A stretch of DNA of 64,000 nucleotides from an uncultured Sphingomonadaceae bacterium. Lineage in GTDB: Bacteria; Pseudomonadota; Alphaproteobacteria; Sphingomonadales; Sphingomonadaceae. Positions 43,888 to 52,964 of the stretch are shown here, piece by piece (position 1 is the stretch's first letter; each line of letters opens with the position of its first letter). Made by a program: the position numbers and the translations under genes. The stretch lies in assembly GCA_947496865.1 (NCBI GenBank), contig CANMEE010000001.1:983501-1047500 (forward strand), given 5' to 3'. The notes under the pieces were generated by a model, which had not been told where the DNA came from, made no database searches, and saw only the letters and a list, made by a program, of their open reading frames with translations.

Positions 43888-45635
43888 TAGCGTTTTCCCC
43901 ATGGGAGTAACTTGGTCGTGAAGGATAGCAGAAAGCGGACGTCGCCCTTGCGGGTTTGCAGTCCCGCCGCGCGTGTCGGCAAGGCGACGGTCAGGTCAAG
44001 CCGCGCGCGATCGGAAACACTGCTGCGCAAGCCGCCGCCGACCGATAATAATCGCTGCGGATCAAGATTGCCGGGACGATCCTTGTTCCACACCCATGCC
44101 GCGTCAACAAAAGCAAAGGGCTGGATCGTGACGTTGGACATTTTCGGCGGACTGATCCGCGGGCCGCGGGCTTCCAATTGAAAACCAGCGCCATCATCGC
44201 CGATAATCACGCCCGGTTCATAGCCACGGCCAATCGTGTAATTGCCGGCTGAATATTCTTCGAAACTGAACAAGGGATCAAAGGCATATTGCGCTTTGGG
44301 GCTGATAAAAAAGGACAGCTGCGGCGACACAACATATTCAGCGGAAACCGATGCTCTGATGCTGGTTGCGGTCGGGTCGCCATCAATCCTGCTGGGCAGG
44401 GTGACGCCCGCCGGGCATAGCGGATTGCAGCCCTTGCTTGCCCCCAATATGCTTAAACCGCGCCGCAATTCGAGACTGCCTGTGACCCGCCATTTGGGCG
44501 CGCCGGTTGACTTGCCATCAATCGCATCTGCGCTCACGCGGGCATAAGCCACACGCAGCCGGTCCTCGCTCAGCGGCGTAATGAAATTGACCTTCTGGTT
44601 CACATAATCAAAGCCGCCTGCCACCGTAAGGTTGCGGGTCTGGCTGCGAATGACCGGATAGCTTGCTTCGGCGGACGCCAATAAGGTGCGTGCCGTTAGA
44701 TCGGGCGTATTGCCGCCGCCAAAATCACCCAGATCCGGTTTTGTCCACGCATAGGTGAAACGACCATTAAAGCGCAAACCTTCGCCGCCCACACGAAAAC
44801 TGTGGCTTGCTTGCAAAATTTGCTGCTCTCTAAACTCAGCCGTCGAATAGAAGGAAATGCTGGTGCTATCGCCCATGCCGGTAAGACCGTGAAATTGTGC
44901 GCGGACCTGTCCGCCCCATATACCGGTGTCTTGGGCCGCCAAATTCTGGATATTAAAATCCACTTCAAACGGTTTTCTCGTAACCGTCACGTCGCCGATA
45001 AGTTCTCCCGCGCCAGTACCGGCGGGCCGCAATGTCAACCGAACGTCGTAACCGGGCAGATCGCGCGCGAGCAAAAGATAGCGTTCGGCATTTTTGCGGT
45101 TGAAAATGGGATCATCTTCAAGCTTCGCGAGATATCCGCCGATTAATGTCTCCGCACGGCCGGCTTGGCCACGCACCCGTACGCTGGTGATGCGGGCGTA
45201 GAGCACTTCGAATTTTATCTGTCCGCCTTCGATCCGTTGGGCTGGCACTTCTACAGCGGCCAGATAGCCTTTGTTCCTTAACACTGTCGCGGCGGCATCG
45301 CGGATTTCACATACCCGTTTGATCGGCTGTGATTTCCCCAAATAGGGCCCGTAAGTCTGCCGCATTTCTGCTTCGGTTATGCCCTGCAAATTGTTGAAAA
45401 ACACATCATCAATATCGACGCGAATATCATCATATTCCGGCTTATCCAGCGGGCAGGGCGATCGTTCGACATTATCCGTAATCGTGAGACGCGGCTGGTC
45501 CTCGCCAACGGGGGGAACCACAGGAGCTATCTCGTCGCGCGTAGGCGGATTGATCTGCTGCCCATAGGCAATAGATGCATTAAAGGTCGCCAGCACGCTA
45601 GCAGTGCCAACAAGGCCCCAATTTTTGAATTTCAC
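43887..45635 (-). CDS. TpsB/FhaC/ShlB-family outer-membrane translocator
   Basis: A 582-residue transporter. GTG 45635 is chosen because it gives a proper signal peptide (VKFKNWGLVGTASVLATFNA, cleavage near AYGQQ) after TGGGGAAAATTGG; a TTG 14 codons upstream is less likely. A POTRA-2 domain (about residues 60-140: VDIDDVFFNNLQGITEAEMRQTYGPYL, GYLAAVEVPAQRIEGGQIKFEVLYARI) is followed by a second POTRA (VRVRGQAGRAETLIGGYLAKL) and a 16-strand barrel with the L6 motif TIGRGYEPG (VRGY equivalent). It exports the adjacent TpsA. It is the first gene of the TPS-CHAT operon, 201 bp after the DUF3035 gene on the same strand. Confidence 0.93.
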   Translation of the reverse strand: MKFKNWGLVGTASVLATFNASIAYGQQINPPTRDEIAPVVPPVGEDQPRLTITDNVERSPCPLDKPEYDDIRVDIDDVFFNNLQGITEAEMRQTYGPYLGKSQPIKRVCEIRDAAATVLRNKGYLAAVEVPAQRIEGGQIKFEVLYARITSVRVRGQAGRAETLIGGYLAKLEDDPIFNRKNAERYLLLARDLPGYDVRLTLRPAGTGAGELIGDVTVTRKPFEVDFNIQNLAAQDTGIWGGQVRAQFHGLTGMGDSTSISFYSTAEFREQQILQASHSFRVGGEGLRFNGRFTYAWTKPDLGDFGGGNTPDLTARTLLASAEASYPVIRSQTRNLTVAGGFDYVNQKVNFITPLSEDRLRVAYARVSADAIDGKSTGAPKWRVTGSLELRRGLSILGASKGCNPLCPAGVTLPSRIDGDPTATSIRASVSAEYVVSPQLSFFISPKAQYAFDPLFSFEEYSAGNYTIGRGYEPGVIIGDDGAGFQLEARGPRISPPKMSNVTIQPFAFVDAAWVWNKDRPGNLDPQRLLSVGGGLRSSVSDRARLDLTVALPTRAAGLQTRKGDVRFLLSFTTKLLPWGKR

Positions 45636-45836
45636 CCAATTTTCCCCAAAAACAGCGCCCCACACGCTGCGTTCCAACTACACTAAAGCCAATAGGATAC
45701 AAACTGAAACACACTATTAACTATGGCAAAATTATTTTTTTACAGTGATGGCTGTCACAATAGGCGTGCGCGACCGATCGCGCCGATGGGCACGCAACGG
45801 AAAATATTGTCTTGGATCGGCTATTGTGGAGGAAGG

Positions 45837-46244
45837 TTACTCTGGGGTCGAGGCTTGTGCGCTTTGTCCATCGCCTTCGGGTGCGGCGATAATATCGCGG
45901 GTTACGCTGCCTTTATCGACGGTAAAGGTTCCGGCATCACCGACGGAAGAACGAATGCCGGCGTCTGCGCTGCCGGCTTGGCCAACAATTGCGGATTCCG
46001 TGATGCTGCGCTCTTGCGCTCCGCCAAACATGGCTTCCAGTGTCTGTTGCTGGACACCGCCGGTTTGTGGGCGTGGCTGGCCCGGTTGTGGCGGGGTTAG
46101 GGCGAAATCTGGCGGAATGACCAATGGCGCCTGACGCGTCACGGCAAATTCATCGGGACGATCACGGTCAAACAGGCCGCTTGAACCGCAAGCCGATAGG
46201 CCCACTAGCGAGACCAGGCTAATACCAATTACTGATTTACGCAT
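45837..46244 (-). CDS. DUF3035 lipoprotein (BamF-type outer-membrane assembly subunit)
   Basis: A 135-residue lipoprotein. The signal MRKSVIGISLVSLVGLSACG has the lipobox LSAC, and the family signature RPDEFAVTRQAPLVIPPDF follows, with LTPPQPGQPRP. DUF3035 is the BamF component of the alphaproteobacterial beta-barrel assembly machine. The start at 46244 is after GAGGGAAGTGAAT; the longer frame to 46301 lacks one. It ends the ileS-lspA run, as is usual in this class. It lies 75 bp after lspA. Confidence 0.9.
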   Translation of the reverse strand: MRKSVIGISLVSLVGLSACGSSGLFDRDRPDEFAVTRQAPLVIPPDFALTPPQPGQPRPQTGGVQQQTLEAMFGGAQERSITESAIVGQAGSADAGIRSSVGDAGTFTVDKGSVTRDIIAAPEGDGQSAQASTPE

Positions 46245-46319
46245 ATTCACTTCCCTCAAATTCATTTCTCGAGCCTTGCCGGGCTCTTTGCCATGGGTCA
46301 ACTGTCCCTAGTCTGAATA

Positions 46320-46820
46320 TTATTTCTCGTCCGGCTTCTCGCGTATTAACAGCGCGCGTGCAAGCAGGATTACGACACCAATGGAAATACAGGCATCGGC
46401 GACGTTAAAAATCAGGAACGGACGAAAATCACCAATATGTAAATCAGCAAAATCAGCAACATAGCCGAGCCGCGCCCGGTCCAATATATTACCCATCGCG
46501 CCACCCAGAACGAAAGACAGGGCGATAATATCCCATTTCGCCTTTTCCCGCCACATCCAGATCAGCACCGCAACGCCAATCAAGCCGGTGAGCGCGACCA
46601 GCGCCCAGCGTTGAAAATCGGTCGATGCGGTCAGGAACCCCATGGAGACGCCGTAATTTTCCGCCCAGGTGAGGTTGAAAAACGGCAGCAATTCAATCTG
46701 GCCTTTGGCTTTGAGATCCAACGGATGCATCACCATATATTTGGTGAACTGGTCCGCGATGAAGATCGTGAAGGCGACGATAAGGCCGGTAATCCGGTAT
46801 TTTGACACAGCTTCGGTCAT
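46320..46820 (-). CDS. lspA: Lipoprotein signal peptidase (signal peptidase II)
   Basis: A 166-residue inner-membrane aspartyl protease that cleaves prolipoprotein signals after lipidation. Four helices are evident. The conserved pieces are LPFFNLTWAENYGVSMGF, GGAMGNILDRARLGYVADF (first catalytic Asp) and FLIFNVADACISIGV (second catalytic Asp, NVADA). The start overlaps the ileS stop by ATGA, the conserved ileS-lspA coupling. Full length. Confidence 0.96.
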   Translation of the reverse strand: MTEAVSKYRITGLIVAFTIFIADQFTKYMVMHPLDLKAKGQIELLPFFNLTWAENYGVSMGFLTASTDFQRWALVALTGLIGVAVLIWMWREKAKWDIIALSFVLGGAMGNILDRARLGYVADFADLHIGDFRPFLIFNVADACISIGVVILLARALLIREKPDEK

Positions 46821-49765
46821 GCGTTGAGCACTCCATCACAACGACCACAGAGCGCGCCATCTTCCGAAACATCAGGCAGCAAGCGCCAGCAGCGACCGCA
46901 TTTGCTATGCTCGGTCTTGGTCACGGTGATGGCGCGGCCGTCTTTTACGTCTGCCACAATACAGAGCTCGGCAAATTCGTGCTTATCCATTGGCAAATCG
47001 CCCATGGGATAGGTGACTTCTGCTTCCAGACTGGAACGGATGGTTTTCTCGCGGCGCAGTGGTTCAATCGCCTCGGTGACGTTGATCCGCGCGGTGCGAA
47101 TATTTTCCCATTTTCCGGCGAGCGCATCGTCGGTCCATGCGCCATCAACTTCCGGCCATTCTTTCAAGTGGATCGAGTCATTCTCATCCGGGAAACGGCT
47201 CTGCCAGATTTCCTCGGCGGTAAAGACGAGCACCGGCGCGATATAGCGGGTCAGCGCGTGGAACAAGATATCCATCACCGTCCGGTATGCCATGCGTTTG
47301 GGATCATCCGGCGCATCGCAATAGAGGCAATCTTTACGGATATCGAAGAAGAACGCGCTCAGATCATCCTGCGCAAAGGCAGTCAGCTCGCGCATATAGG
47401 GGCCGAAAGCAAAATCATTCACATGTTGTTTCAGCTTGGCGTCTACTTCGGCCAAACGGTGCAGCACATAGCGCTCTAGCTCCGGCATATCCGCCACAGC
47501 CACCCGCTCACTATCCTCAAAATCATTGAGGCCACCAATCATATAGCGGAAGGTGTTGCGCAATTTCCGATAGCTGTCGGTGACGCCCTTGATGATTTCG
47601 TCACCAATCCGGTGATCCTCGGTAAAATCGACACTGGCGGCCCAGAGGCGCAGGATATCCGCGCCATTGACGTTGATAATTTTCTGCGGGTCGAGCGTAT
47701 TGCCGAGCGACTTCGACATTTTCTTGCCGTTTTTGTCGAGCGTCATGCCGTGGGTAAGCACGGCTTTATAAGGCGCGCGGCCGCGTGTGCCGCAGCTTTC
47801 GAGCAGGCTCGACTGGAACCAGCCGCGATGCTGATCGCTGCCTTCCAGATAGAGATCCGCCGGGGTCTGATGATCCGGCCATTTGCCGCTTTCCAGCACA
47901 AAGCTGTGCGTACAACCGCTGTCAAACCAGACGTCGAGAATGTCGGTGATCACTTCATAGTCATCGAGGCCGTATGCGTTGCCGAGAAATTCCTGATGGT
48001 CGGCATTGAACCAGGCATCCGCGCCGCCGGTTTTAAAGGCGGCAATAATCCGTTCGTTAACGGCGGGATCGTTGAGATAGTCGCCGGTCTTGCGATCGAC
48101 ATAAAGCGCAATCGGAACGCCCCAGGCGCGCTGGCGGCTGAGCACCCAGTCGGGGCGGCCTTCGACCATGGACTCCAGGCGGCGTCGTCCGCGTTCCGGT
48201 ACGAAGCGCACTTTGTTGCGGATTTCGTCCAGCGCGACGTCCCGCAGGGTCGCAGCGACGCCTTCGGCATGGCCAATATCAGAATCCGTTAGCCCTGCGC
48301 TTGTCGAAGGGCGCTTCTCGTCTGTGAGACGTGGTTCGACAGGCTCACCACTAACGGCAGGGGCGAACCCCTGTGGCGCCTTGAGCGGCTCGTCCATCGG
48401 CACAAACCATTGCGGGGTGCAGCGATAGATGATCTTCGCTTTCGAGCGCCAGCTATGCGGATAGCTATGCTGAAAATCATCGCTGGCCGAGAGCAAGCCG
48501 CCTGCTGCGCGCAGGTCTTCGCAAATCGGGCCGGTGCTGCTGACAAATTTCTTGTTGATCACCCCGCCCGCGCGTTCATCGCCACGAGGCAGCCAATCCC
48601 AATCCTCGCGATACACGCCATCTGCATCGACCGCGAAAACCGGGTTGATGCCATTGGCCTTGCACAGCAGGAAATCATCCTCGCCATGATCGGGGGACAT
48701 ATGAACAAGGCCGGTACCCGCGTCGGTGGTGACGAAATCGGAGCCGTCGAGAAACGGGCGCGGCTTGGTGTAGAATTCGCTGTCCGGGAATGTGTCGGCC
48801 ATTGGGTGTTTGGCGGTGGCACCGGCGAGTTGGGAGCCTTTGAATACAGCTAATTCTTCCCATTTTCCATGCAGATTGGAGTGCTCGTCATCCACAACCT
48901 CCCAAACACCTGAGCGTTTGGCAAGTTCCCCAATGAGTTCACTGGCCGCAACAACTTTTTTGTCACCGAGTTGATAAAGCCCGTAATCAACATCCGCCCC
49001 ATAGGCGAGCGCCTGATTGACCGGAATGGTCCAAGGCGTCGTCGTCCAGATCACCGCATGCGAGCCGACTAGCTCCGGCGCATTGGGCGCTTCAACAATC
49101 TCAAACGCCACATCAATCTGCGTGGACGTAATATCTTCATATTCCACCTCGGCCTCGGCCAAGGCGGTTTTTTCCACCGGCGACCACATCACCGGCTTTG
49201 CGCCGCGATAAAGTTGTCCCGCTTCCGCAAACTTCAGCAGCTCGGTGACAATCGCTGCTTCGGCGTCATAATCCATCGTCAAATAGGGCTTGTCCCATTG
49301 CGCCAAAATGCCCAGCCGCTTAAATTCCTCACGCTGCACATTGACCCAATTATCCGCATAAGTGCGGCATTCGGCGCGAAATTCGCTGGCCGGGACTTCG
49401 TCCTTGTTGCGCTTTTTCTTGCGATATTGTTCCTCGATTTTCCATTCAATTGGAAGACCGTGACAATCCCAGCCGGGAACAAACGGCGCGTCCTTGCCGA
49501 GCATATTCTGGGACCGAACGACCAAGTCCTTGAGCGTCTTGTTGAGGCTGTGACCGATATGGATATTGCCATTGGCATAAGGCGGGCCATCGTGAAAAAT
49601 GAACTTTTCGCGGCCAGCGCGCGCTTCGCGGAGCTTTTCGTAAAGCCCAATATTCTGCCAACGCTCCAGAATCGCCGGTTCCTTGTTGGCAAGGCCGGCT
49701 TTCATCGGGAAATCGGTTTTCGGCAGGAAAACCGTGTCTTTATAATCTGGTGCATTGTCAGTCAT
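46817..49765 (-). CDS. ileS: Isoleucyl-tRNA synthetase with an in-frame repeat insertion
   Basis: A 982-residue class Ia synthetase. GNIHIGHSLNK is the HIGH motif, and LDKNGKKMSKSLGN the KMSKS loop. The editing domain lies between (about residues 180-420), and the C-terminus has a zinc-finger pair (CGRCWRLLPDVSEDGALCGRC). Residues about 470-494 (AVSGEPVEPRLTDEKRPSTS...) come from a 72-bp palindromic repeat inserted in frame, between the conserved WFVPMDEPLKAPQ and GHAEGVAATLRD. The insertion keeps the frame and sits in a normally variable loop, so the enzyme is presumably functional. Confidence 0.96.
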   Translation of the reverse strand: MTDNAPDYKDTVFLPKTDFPMKAGLANKEPAILERWQNIGLYEKLREARAGREKFIFHDGPPYANGNIHIGHSLNKTLKDLVVRSQNMLGKDAPFVPGWDCHGLPIEWKIEEQYRKKKRNKDEVPASEFRAECRTYADNWVNVQREEFKRLGILAQWDKPYLTMDYDAEAAIVTELLKFAEAGQLYRGAKPVMWSPVEKTALAEAEVEYEDITSTQIDVAFEIVEAPNAPELVGSHAVIWTTTPWTIPVNQALAYGADVDYGLYQLGDKKVVAASELIGELAKRSGVWEVVDDEHSNLHGKWEELAVFKGSQLAGATAKHPMADTFPDSEFYTKPRPFLDGSDFVTTDAGTGLVHMSPDHGEDDFLLCKANGINPVFAVDADGVYREDWDWLPRGDERAGGVINKKFVSSTGPICEDLRAAGGLLSASDDFQHSYPHSWRSKAKIIYRCTPQWFVPMDEPLKAPQGFAPAVSGEPVEPRLTDEKRPSTSAGLTDSDIGHAEGVAATLRDVALDEIRNKVRFVPERGRRRLESMVEGRPDWVLSRQRAWGVPIALYVDRKTGDYLNDPAVNERIIAAFKTGGADAWFNADHQEFLGNAYGLDDYEVITDILDVWFDSGCTHSFVLESGKWPDHQTPADLYLEGSDQHRGWFQSSLLESCGTRGRAPYKAVLTHGMTLDKNGKKMSKSLGNTLDPQKIINVNGADILRLWAASVDFTEDHRIGDEIIKGVTDSYRKLRNTFRYMIGGLNDFEDSERVAVADMPELERYVLHRLAEVDAKLKQHVNDFAFGPYMRELTAFAQDDLSAFFFDIRKDCLYCDAPDDPKRMAYRTVMDILFHALTRYIAPVLVFTAEEIWQSRFPDENDSIHLKEWPEVDGAWTDDALAGKWENIRTARINVTEAIEPLRREKTIRSSLEAEVTYPMGDLPMDKHEFAELCIVADVKDGRAITVTKTEHSKCGRCWRLLPDVSEDGALCGRCDGVLNA
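48286..48357. repeat. Sphingomonad palindromic repeat, copy B, inside ileS
   Basis: A 72-bp element bounded by CCGTTAG (48286-48292) and CTAACGG (48351-48357). It contains GCGCTTGTCGAAGGGCG and GGTTCGACAGGCTCACC, the same arms as copies A and C. Its length is a multiple of three, so it adds 24 codons to ileS without breaking the frame. Next to it is a separate hairpin CAGGGG-CGAA-CCCCTG (48358-48373), which in the mRNA has a UUCG loop. Confidence 0.85.
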
Positions 49766-49838
49766 GATTGGCGGGGATTAGGCGAGGGAGAGCCGCTGCG
49801 CAAGCGGGATTTAACGCGCATGGCTGCGCGCATATCGG

Positions 49839-50822
49839 CTAGCGAATAAGGGCTGGCCCGACCTTGCTAATATCCTCCACCATCACATAGCCATTATAGC
49901 TTGCCGGAATGTCCGACAGCTGATCGCCATAGGTCAGGCCGCGGGTGGATTCGCGCGCGTTCATCGGGCCGATAATCAGCGTGCGTGCGCCGACAGCTTC
50001 CATACGGGCCGTGGTGCGATTGGGCCATCCGGCAAAGGCCCATTGATAGTCTAGCGGCACGACCAATGTACCGTTTTTGCAGCTATCGGGCGTCATGCCG
50101 AGCCAGCCCATCCATGCATAGTCCTTGGTACAGGCTTTGACGCCGGGTTTTGACCAGGCCCAAATGCCGGGGATCAGTTCTTTCATGCGTTTCACCGGCG
50201 CTTCCGCTCCATAAAATCCGTCACCCTCTTTCAACGGATCACGGCCTGCGGCTTTGAGGATCGCGTAAAGTTGATCGGCCTCGTCCGGGTTTTTGCTTTT
50301 GAAATTGAACAGAAAGGGTTTGAATGTTTCTGACCCCAATGCCTCTTCCACCGTCGGTATTTTTCCAACGCCTTTGCCGCGTAGCGGGAAGGTTTTGCCG
50401 CCATCGGACGAATAGCCATAGCCGACGTCCAGTGCTTGCAATTCGGCCAGTGTCAGGTCCCGCGTTTCGCCTTTGCCTTCGGTGCGGCAATCAACGGTCC
50501 AGTCGTGGAACAGCACCATCTTTCCGTCTTTGGTCGGCGCGACGTCCACTTCTACCATATCCGCCTGCATGGTAACGGCCGCGCGAATCGAGTGAATCGT
50601 ATTCTCGAAAATTTCGAGCTCTTCCTGTCCGGGAAGCATGCGAACCGCGGTGCAATCATCGCGGCCAATGCCCGTGGGATCATAGATATGGTGGACCCCG
50701 CGATGAGCGATCATTTTTATCCGACCATCGGGATCGGGCGCCCATCGGGAACTGTTGAGTAACAAGACAATGAGGAAAACCATCCAAAGTCCGCCAAGAC
50801 TCCATAACAGCTTTTTCTTCAT
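49839..50822 (-). CDS. Glycerophosphodiester phosphodiesterase family protein
   Basis: A 327-residue protein with an N-terminal membrane anchor or signal (MKKKLLWSLGGLWMVFLIVL). The TIM-barrel catalytic pieces are KMIAHRGVHHIYD (catalytic His-Arg), the ENT acid in EIFENTIHSIRAA and VEVDVAPTKDGKMVLFHDWTVDCRTEG (metal acids and second His). It cleaves glycerophosphodiesters or related compounds in the periplasm. ATG 50822 overlaps the ribF stop by ATGA. Some insertions (YDPTGIGRDDCTAVRMLPGQEELE) are longer than in typical GlpQ. Confidence 0.88.
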   Translation of the reverse strand: MKKKLLWSLGGLWMVFLIVLLLNSSRWAPDPDGRIKMIAHRGVHHIYDPTGIGRDDCTAVRMLPGQEELEIFENTIHSIRAAVTMQADMVEVDVAPTKDGKMVLFHDWTVDCRTEGKGETRDLTLAELQALDVGYGYSSDGGKTFPLRGKGVGKIPTVEEALGSETFKPFLFNFKSKNPDEADQLYAILKAAGRDPLKEGDGFYGAEAPVKRMKELIPGIWAWSKPGVKACTKDYAWMGWLGMTPDSCKNGTLVVPLDYQWAFAGWPNRTTARMEAVGARTLIIGPMNARESTRGLTYGDQLSDIPASYNGYVMVEDISKVGPALIR

Positions 50823-51739
50823 GCAAGCAGGGCCCGGGCCTTGTCGCAATCTTTTGCCATCTGCACCATGAGACCGTCGAGATCGTCAAATTTCGCTTCG
50901 CCGCGTAAGAAATGGTGCAGCTCGACTTCAATAGTCTGGCCATAAAGATCTTCAGTAAAATCAAAGAAATAGGGTTCGAGCAATTCCTTGGGCGGGTCAA
51001 AGGTTGGACGGATACCAAGGTTCGCCGCACCATTGACCACGCGACCATCCGGCAAGCGGCCTTTAACCGCGTAAATGCCATATTGAGGGCGCAGATAATG
51101 GTCGATATCAATATTGGCGGTGGGATAGCCCAGCTTGCGACCATTTTTGTCACCATGAATCACAACGCCTTCGATGGCAAAGGGACGGGTGAGCAATTCG
51201 GTCGCCGTTTCGCAGTCGCCGGCCTTCAAGGCATCGCGGATGCGGCTGGAAGAAATGACCTCTGTTCCATCTTTGACAGGTCCGATCGCTTTGGCAGATA
51301 ATCCAAGAGGCGCGCCAAGCTGTTTCATGACATCTATATTGCCTGCCCGGCCTTTACCAAAGGTGAAATCTTCGCCCGTGACAATGCCAGCCGCGCCAAA
51401 ACGTTCGACCAGCAATTTCTCGACAAAATCTTCCGCCGTCGTGCCAGCGAGTTCCGCGCCAAATTCAAAGACCAGCATGGCATCAGCTTCAGCAGCCGTG
51501 AACAAGCGCTCGCGCTGGTCGAGGCTGGTGAGACGAAAAGGCGGCGTATCGGGCTTAAAATGACGTACGGGATGCGGATCAAAAGTAGCGATGATCGCTG
51601 GGCGACCCTCGGCTTTCGCCCAGTCGATCGCCGTTTGCGCCACCACCTGGTGCCCTTTGTGAAAGCCATCAAAATTACCCAGCGCAATGATCGCGCCGCG
51701 CATATTTTGCGCTATCCTGTTTTGCCCACTTAACCGCAT
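50819..51739 (-). CDS. ribF: Bifunctional riboflavin kinase/FAD synthetase
   Basis: A 306-residue enzyme making FMN and FAD. The N-terminal nucleotidyltransferase part has IIALGNFDGFHKGHQVV (GxFDGxHxGH motif), VIATFDPHP and the ISSSRIRDAL motif. The C-terminal kinase has the KNGRKLGYPTANI loop and YGIYAVKGRL, ANLGIRPTFD. The ATG at 51739 is 10 bases after the dipeptidase stop, fitting tight linkage; the frame is open to 51844, but that would overlap the previous gene. No clear ribosome-binding site. Confidence 0.94.
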   Translation of the reverse strand: MRLSGQNRIAQNMRGAIIALGNFDGFHKGHQVVAQTAIDWAKAEGRPAIIATFDPHPVRHFKPDTPPFRLTSLDQRERLFTAAEADAMLVFEFGAELAGTTAEDFVEKLLVERFGAAGIVTGEDFTFGKGRAGNIDVMKQLGAPLGLSAKAIGPVKDGTEVISSSRIRDALKAGDCETATELLTRPFAIEGVVIHGDKNGRKLGYPTANIDIDHYLRPQYGIYAVKGRLPDGRVVNGAANLGIRPTFDPPKELLEPYFFDFTEDLYGQTIEVELHHFLRGEAKFDDLDGLMVQMAKDCDKARALLA

Positions 51740-51749
51740 GATATTTGCG

Positions 51750-52964
51750 CTATTGGCCAGTTTCGGCGTTTTGTTCAACCGCTTGTTTGGGTAAATCTTT
51801 GAGCGGGATGAGCCCTTGCTGTATAACCCGTATGGCATTGCCACCCATAACCGCGCGAATTTCTGCTTCTGTAAAGCCGGCCTCCATTAAGGCCTGAGTG
51901 ATATGGACAATGCCGCTCGTGTCAAAGCGGGTCGTTGTCGCGCCGTCAAAATCACTGCCCAGTGCGGCATATTCTATGCCAACAAGATCGCGTACATGTT
52001 TGACCGCTTTGGCCACTGTTTTGGGATCCGTGTCACACATCGCGCCGTCCCAATAGCCGAGACCAATGACACCACCGGTTGCTGCCACGCCCTTTATCTC
52101 CTCGTCGGAAAGGTTGCGGTTAACATTGCAAACGGCCTGCACCCCGCCATGGCTGGAAACCACCGGACGTCGCGCCATTTTCAGGATATCCGCCACTGTC
52201 TCGTGGCTCGAATGGGCAATATCGACGATCATACCCTTATCTTCCATGTCGCGGACAATCTGCTGGCCAAAATCGGTCAACCCGCCTTTTTCCTCGCCAT
52301 GCATCGAGCCAGCCAGGGCATTGTCAAAGAAATGGACGAGACCTGCCATGCGCATGCCAGCGTCGTATAGCTTGTCGAGATTCTCACGCTTCCCTTCTAG
52401 CGTTTGCAGCCCCTCAGCAGAGAAGATAACACCGATCGGCTTTTCGGATTTAGAACGTGCCAACGCCAGGCCATCGACATGGTTAGCTGTGCTGACCGCA
52501 ACCATGGCGCCATCAGAGGCGGTTACCGCCCGGTCCAATTTTGTCGCGTGCCATAATTGTCTCTCGAGAAGTGAGGTCCAAGTACGGATAGGTTGCAATT
52601 GCGAGACCGCAAGCATGGTAATATTATCTGTCTCTGCGCTGTTGCTATCGTAATTCTGATCTTTTGGCGTCTTGGTCACACTGGAAAATATCTGCAGACC
52701 GACATTGCCCGCCTGCATTCTTTTCAAGTCCATATGACCATAGTCAACATTGTCGGTAATCTTGCGTTTCCAAAGCAACGTGTCGCTATGGAGGTCCACA
52801 ATCATCAAGCTATCATGCAGCTTCTGTGCCTCGGCGGTAATTGCGGGCAGCGGCTTGCCATCAATCTGATTTGTCTGCTTTTCGAAGATGCTGGGCGCGA
52901 GGGCAAAAAAGCCAATCGCCAAAAGAACTGTAAGGGACAATGTGGCCAGTAAAAACTTCTTCAT
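51750..52964 (-). CDS. Membrane dipeptidase (peptidase M19, renal dipeptidase-like)
   Basis: A 404-residue zinc dipeptidase with an N-terminal signal or anchor (ATLSLTVLLAIGFFALAP). Metal-binding pieces: MIVDLHSDTLLWKRK (HxD), VIFSAEGLQTLEG (bridging Glu), VDIAHSSHETVADI (two His) and PVVSSHGGVQ, then YAALGSDFDGA (Asp). The family hydrolyses dipeptides, including D-residues, in the periplasm. It overlaps the folA stop by ATGA, and ribF follows. Confidence 0.92.
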   Translation of the reverse strand: MKKFLLATLSLTVLLAIGFFALAPSIFEKQTNQIDGKPLPAITAEAQKLHDSLMIVDLHSDTLLWKRKITDNVDYGHMDLKRMQAGNVGLQIFSSVTKTPKDQNYDSNSAETDNITMLAVSQLQPIRTWTSLLERQLWHATKLDRAVTASDGAMVAVSTANHVDGLALARSKSEKPIGVIFSAEGLQTLEGKRENLDKLYDAGMRMAGLVHFFDNALAGSMHGEEKGGLTDFGQQIVRDMEDKGMIVDIAHSSHETVADILKMARRPVVSSHGGVQAVCNVNRNLSDEEIKGVAATGGVIGLGYWDGAMCDTDPKTVAKAVKHVRDLVGIEYAALGSDFDGATTTRFDTSGIVHITQALMEAGFTEAEIRAVMGGNAIRVIQQGLIPLKDLPKQAVEQNAETGQ

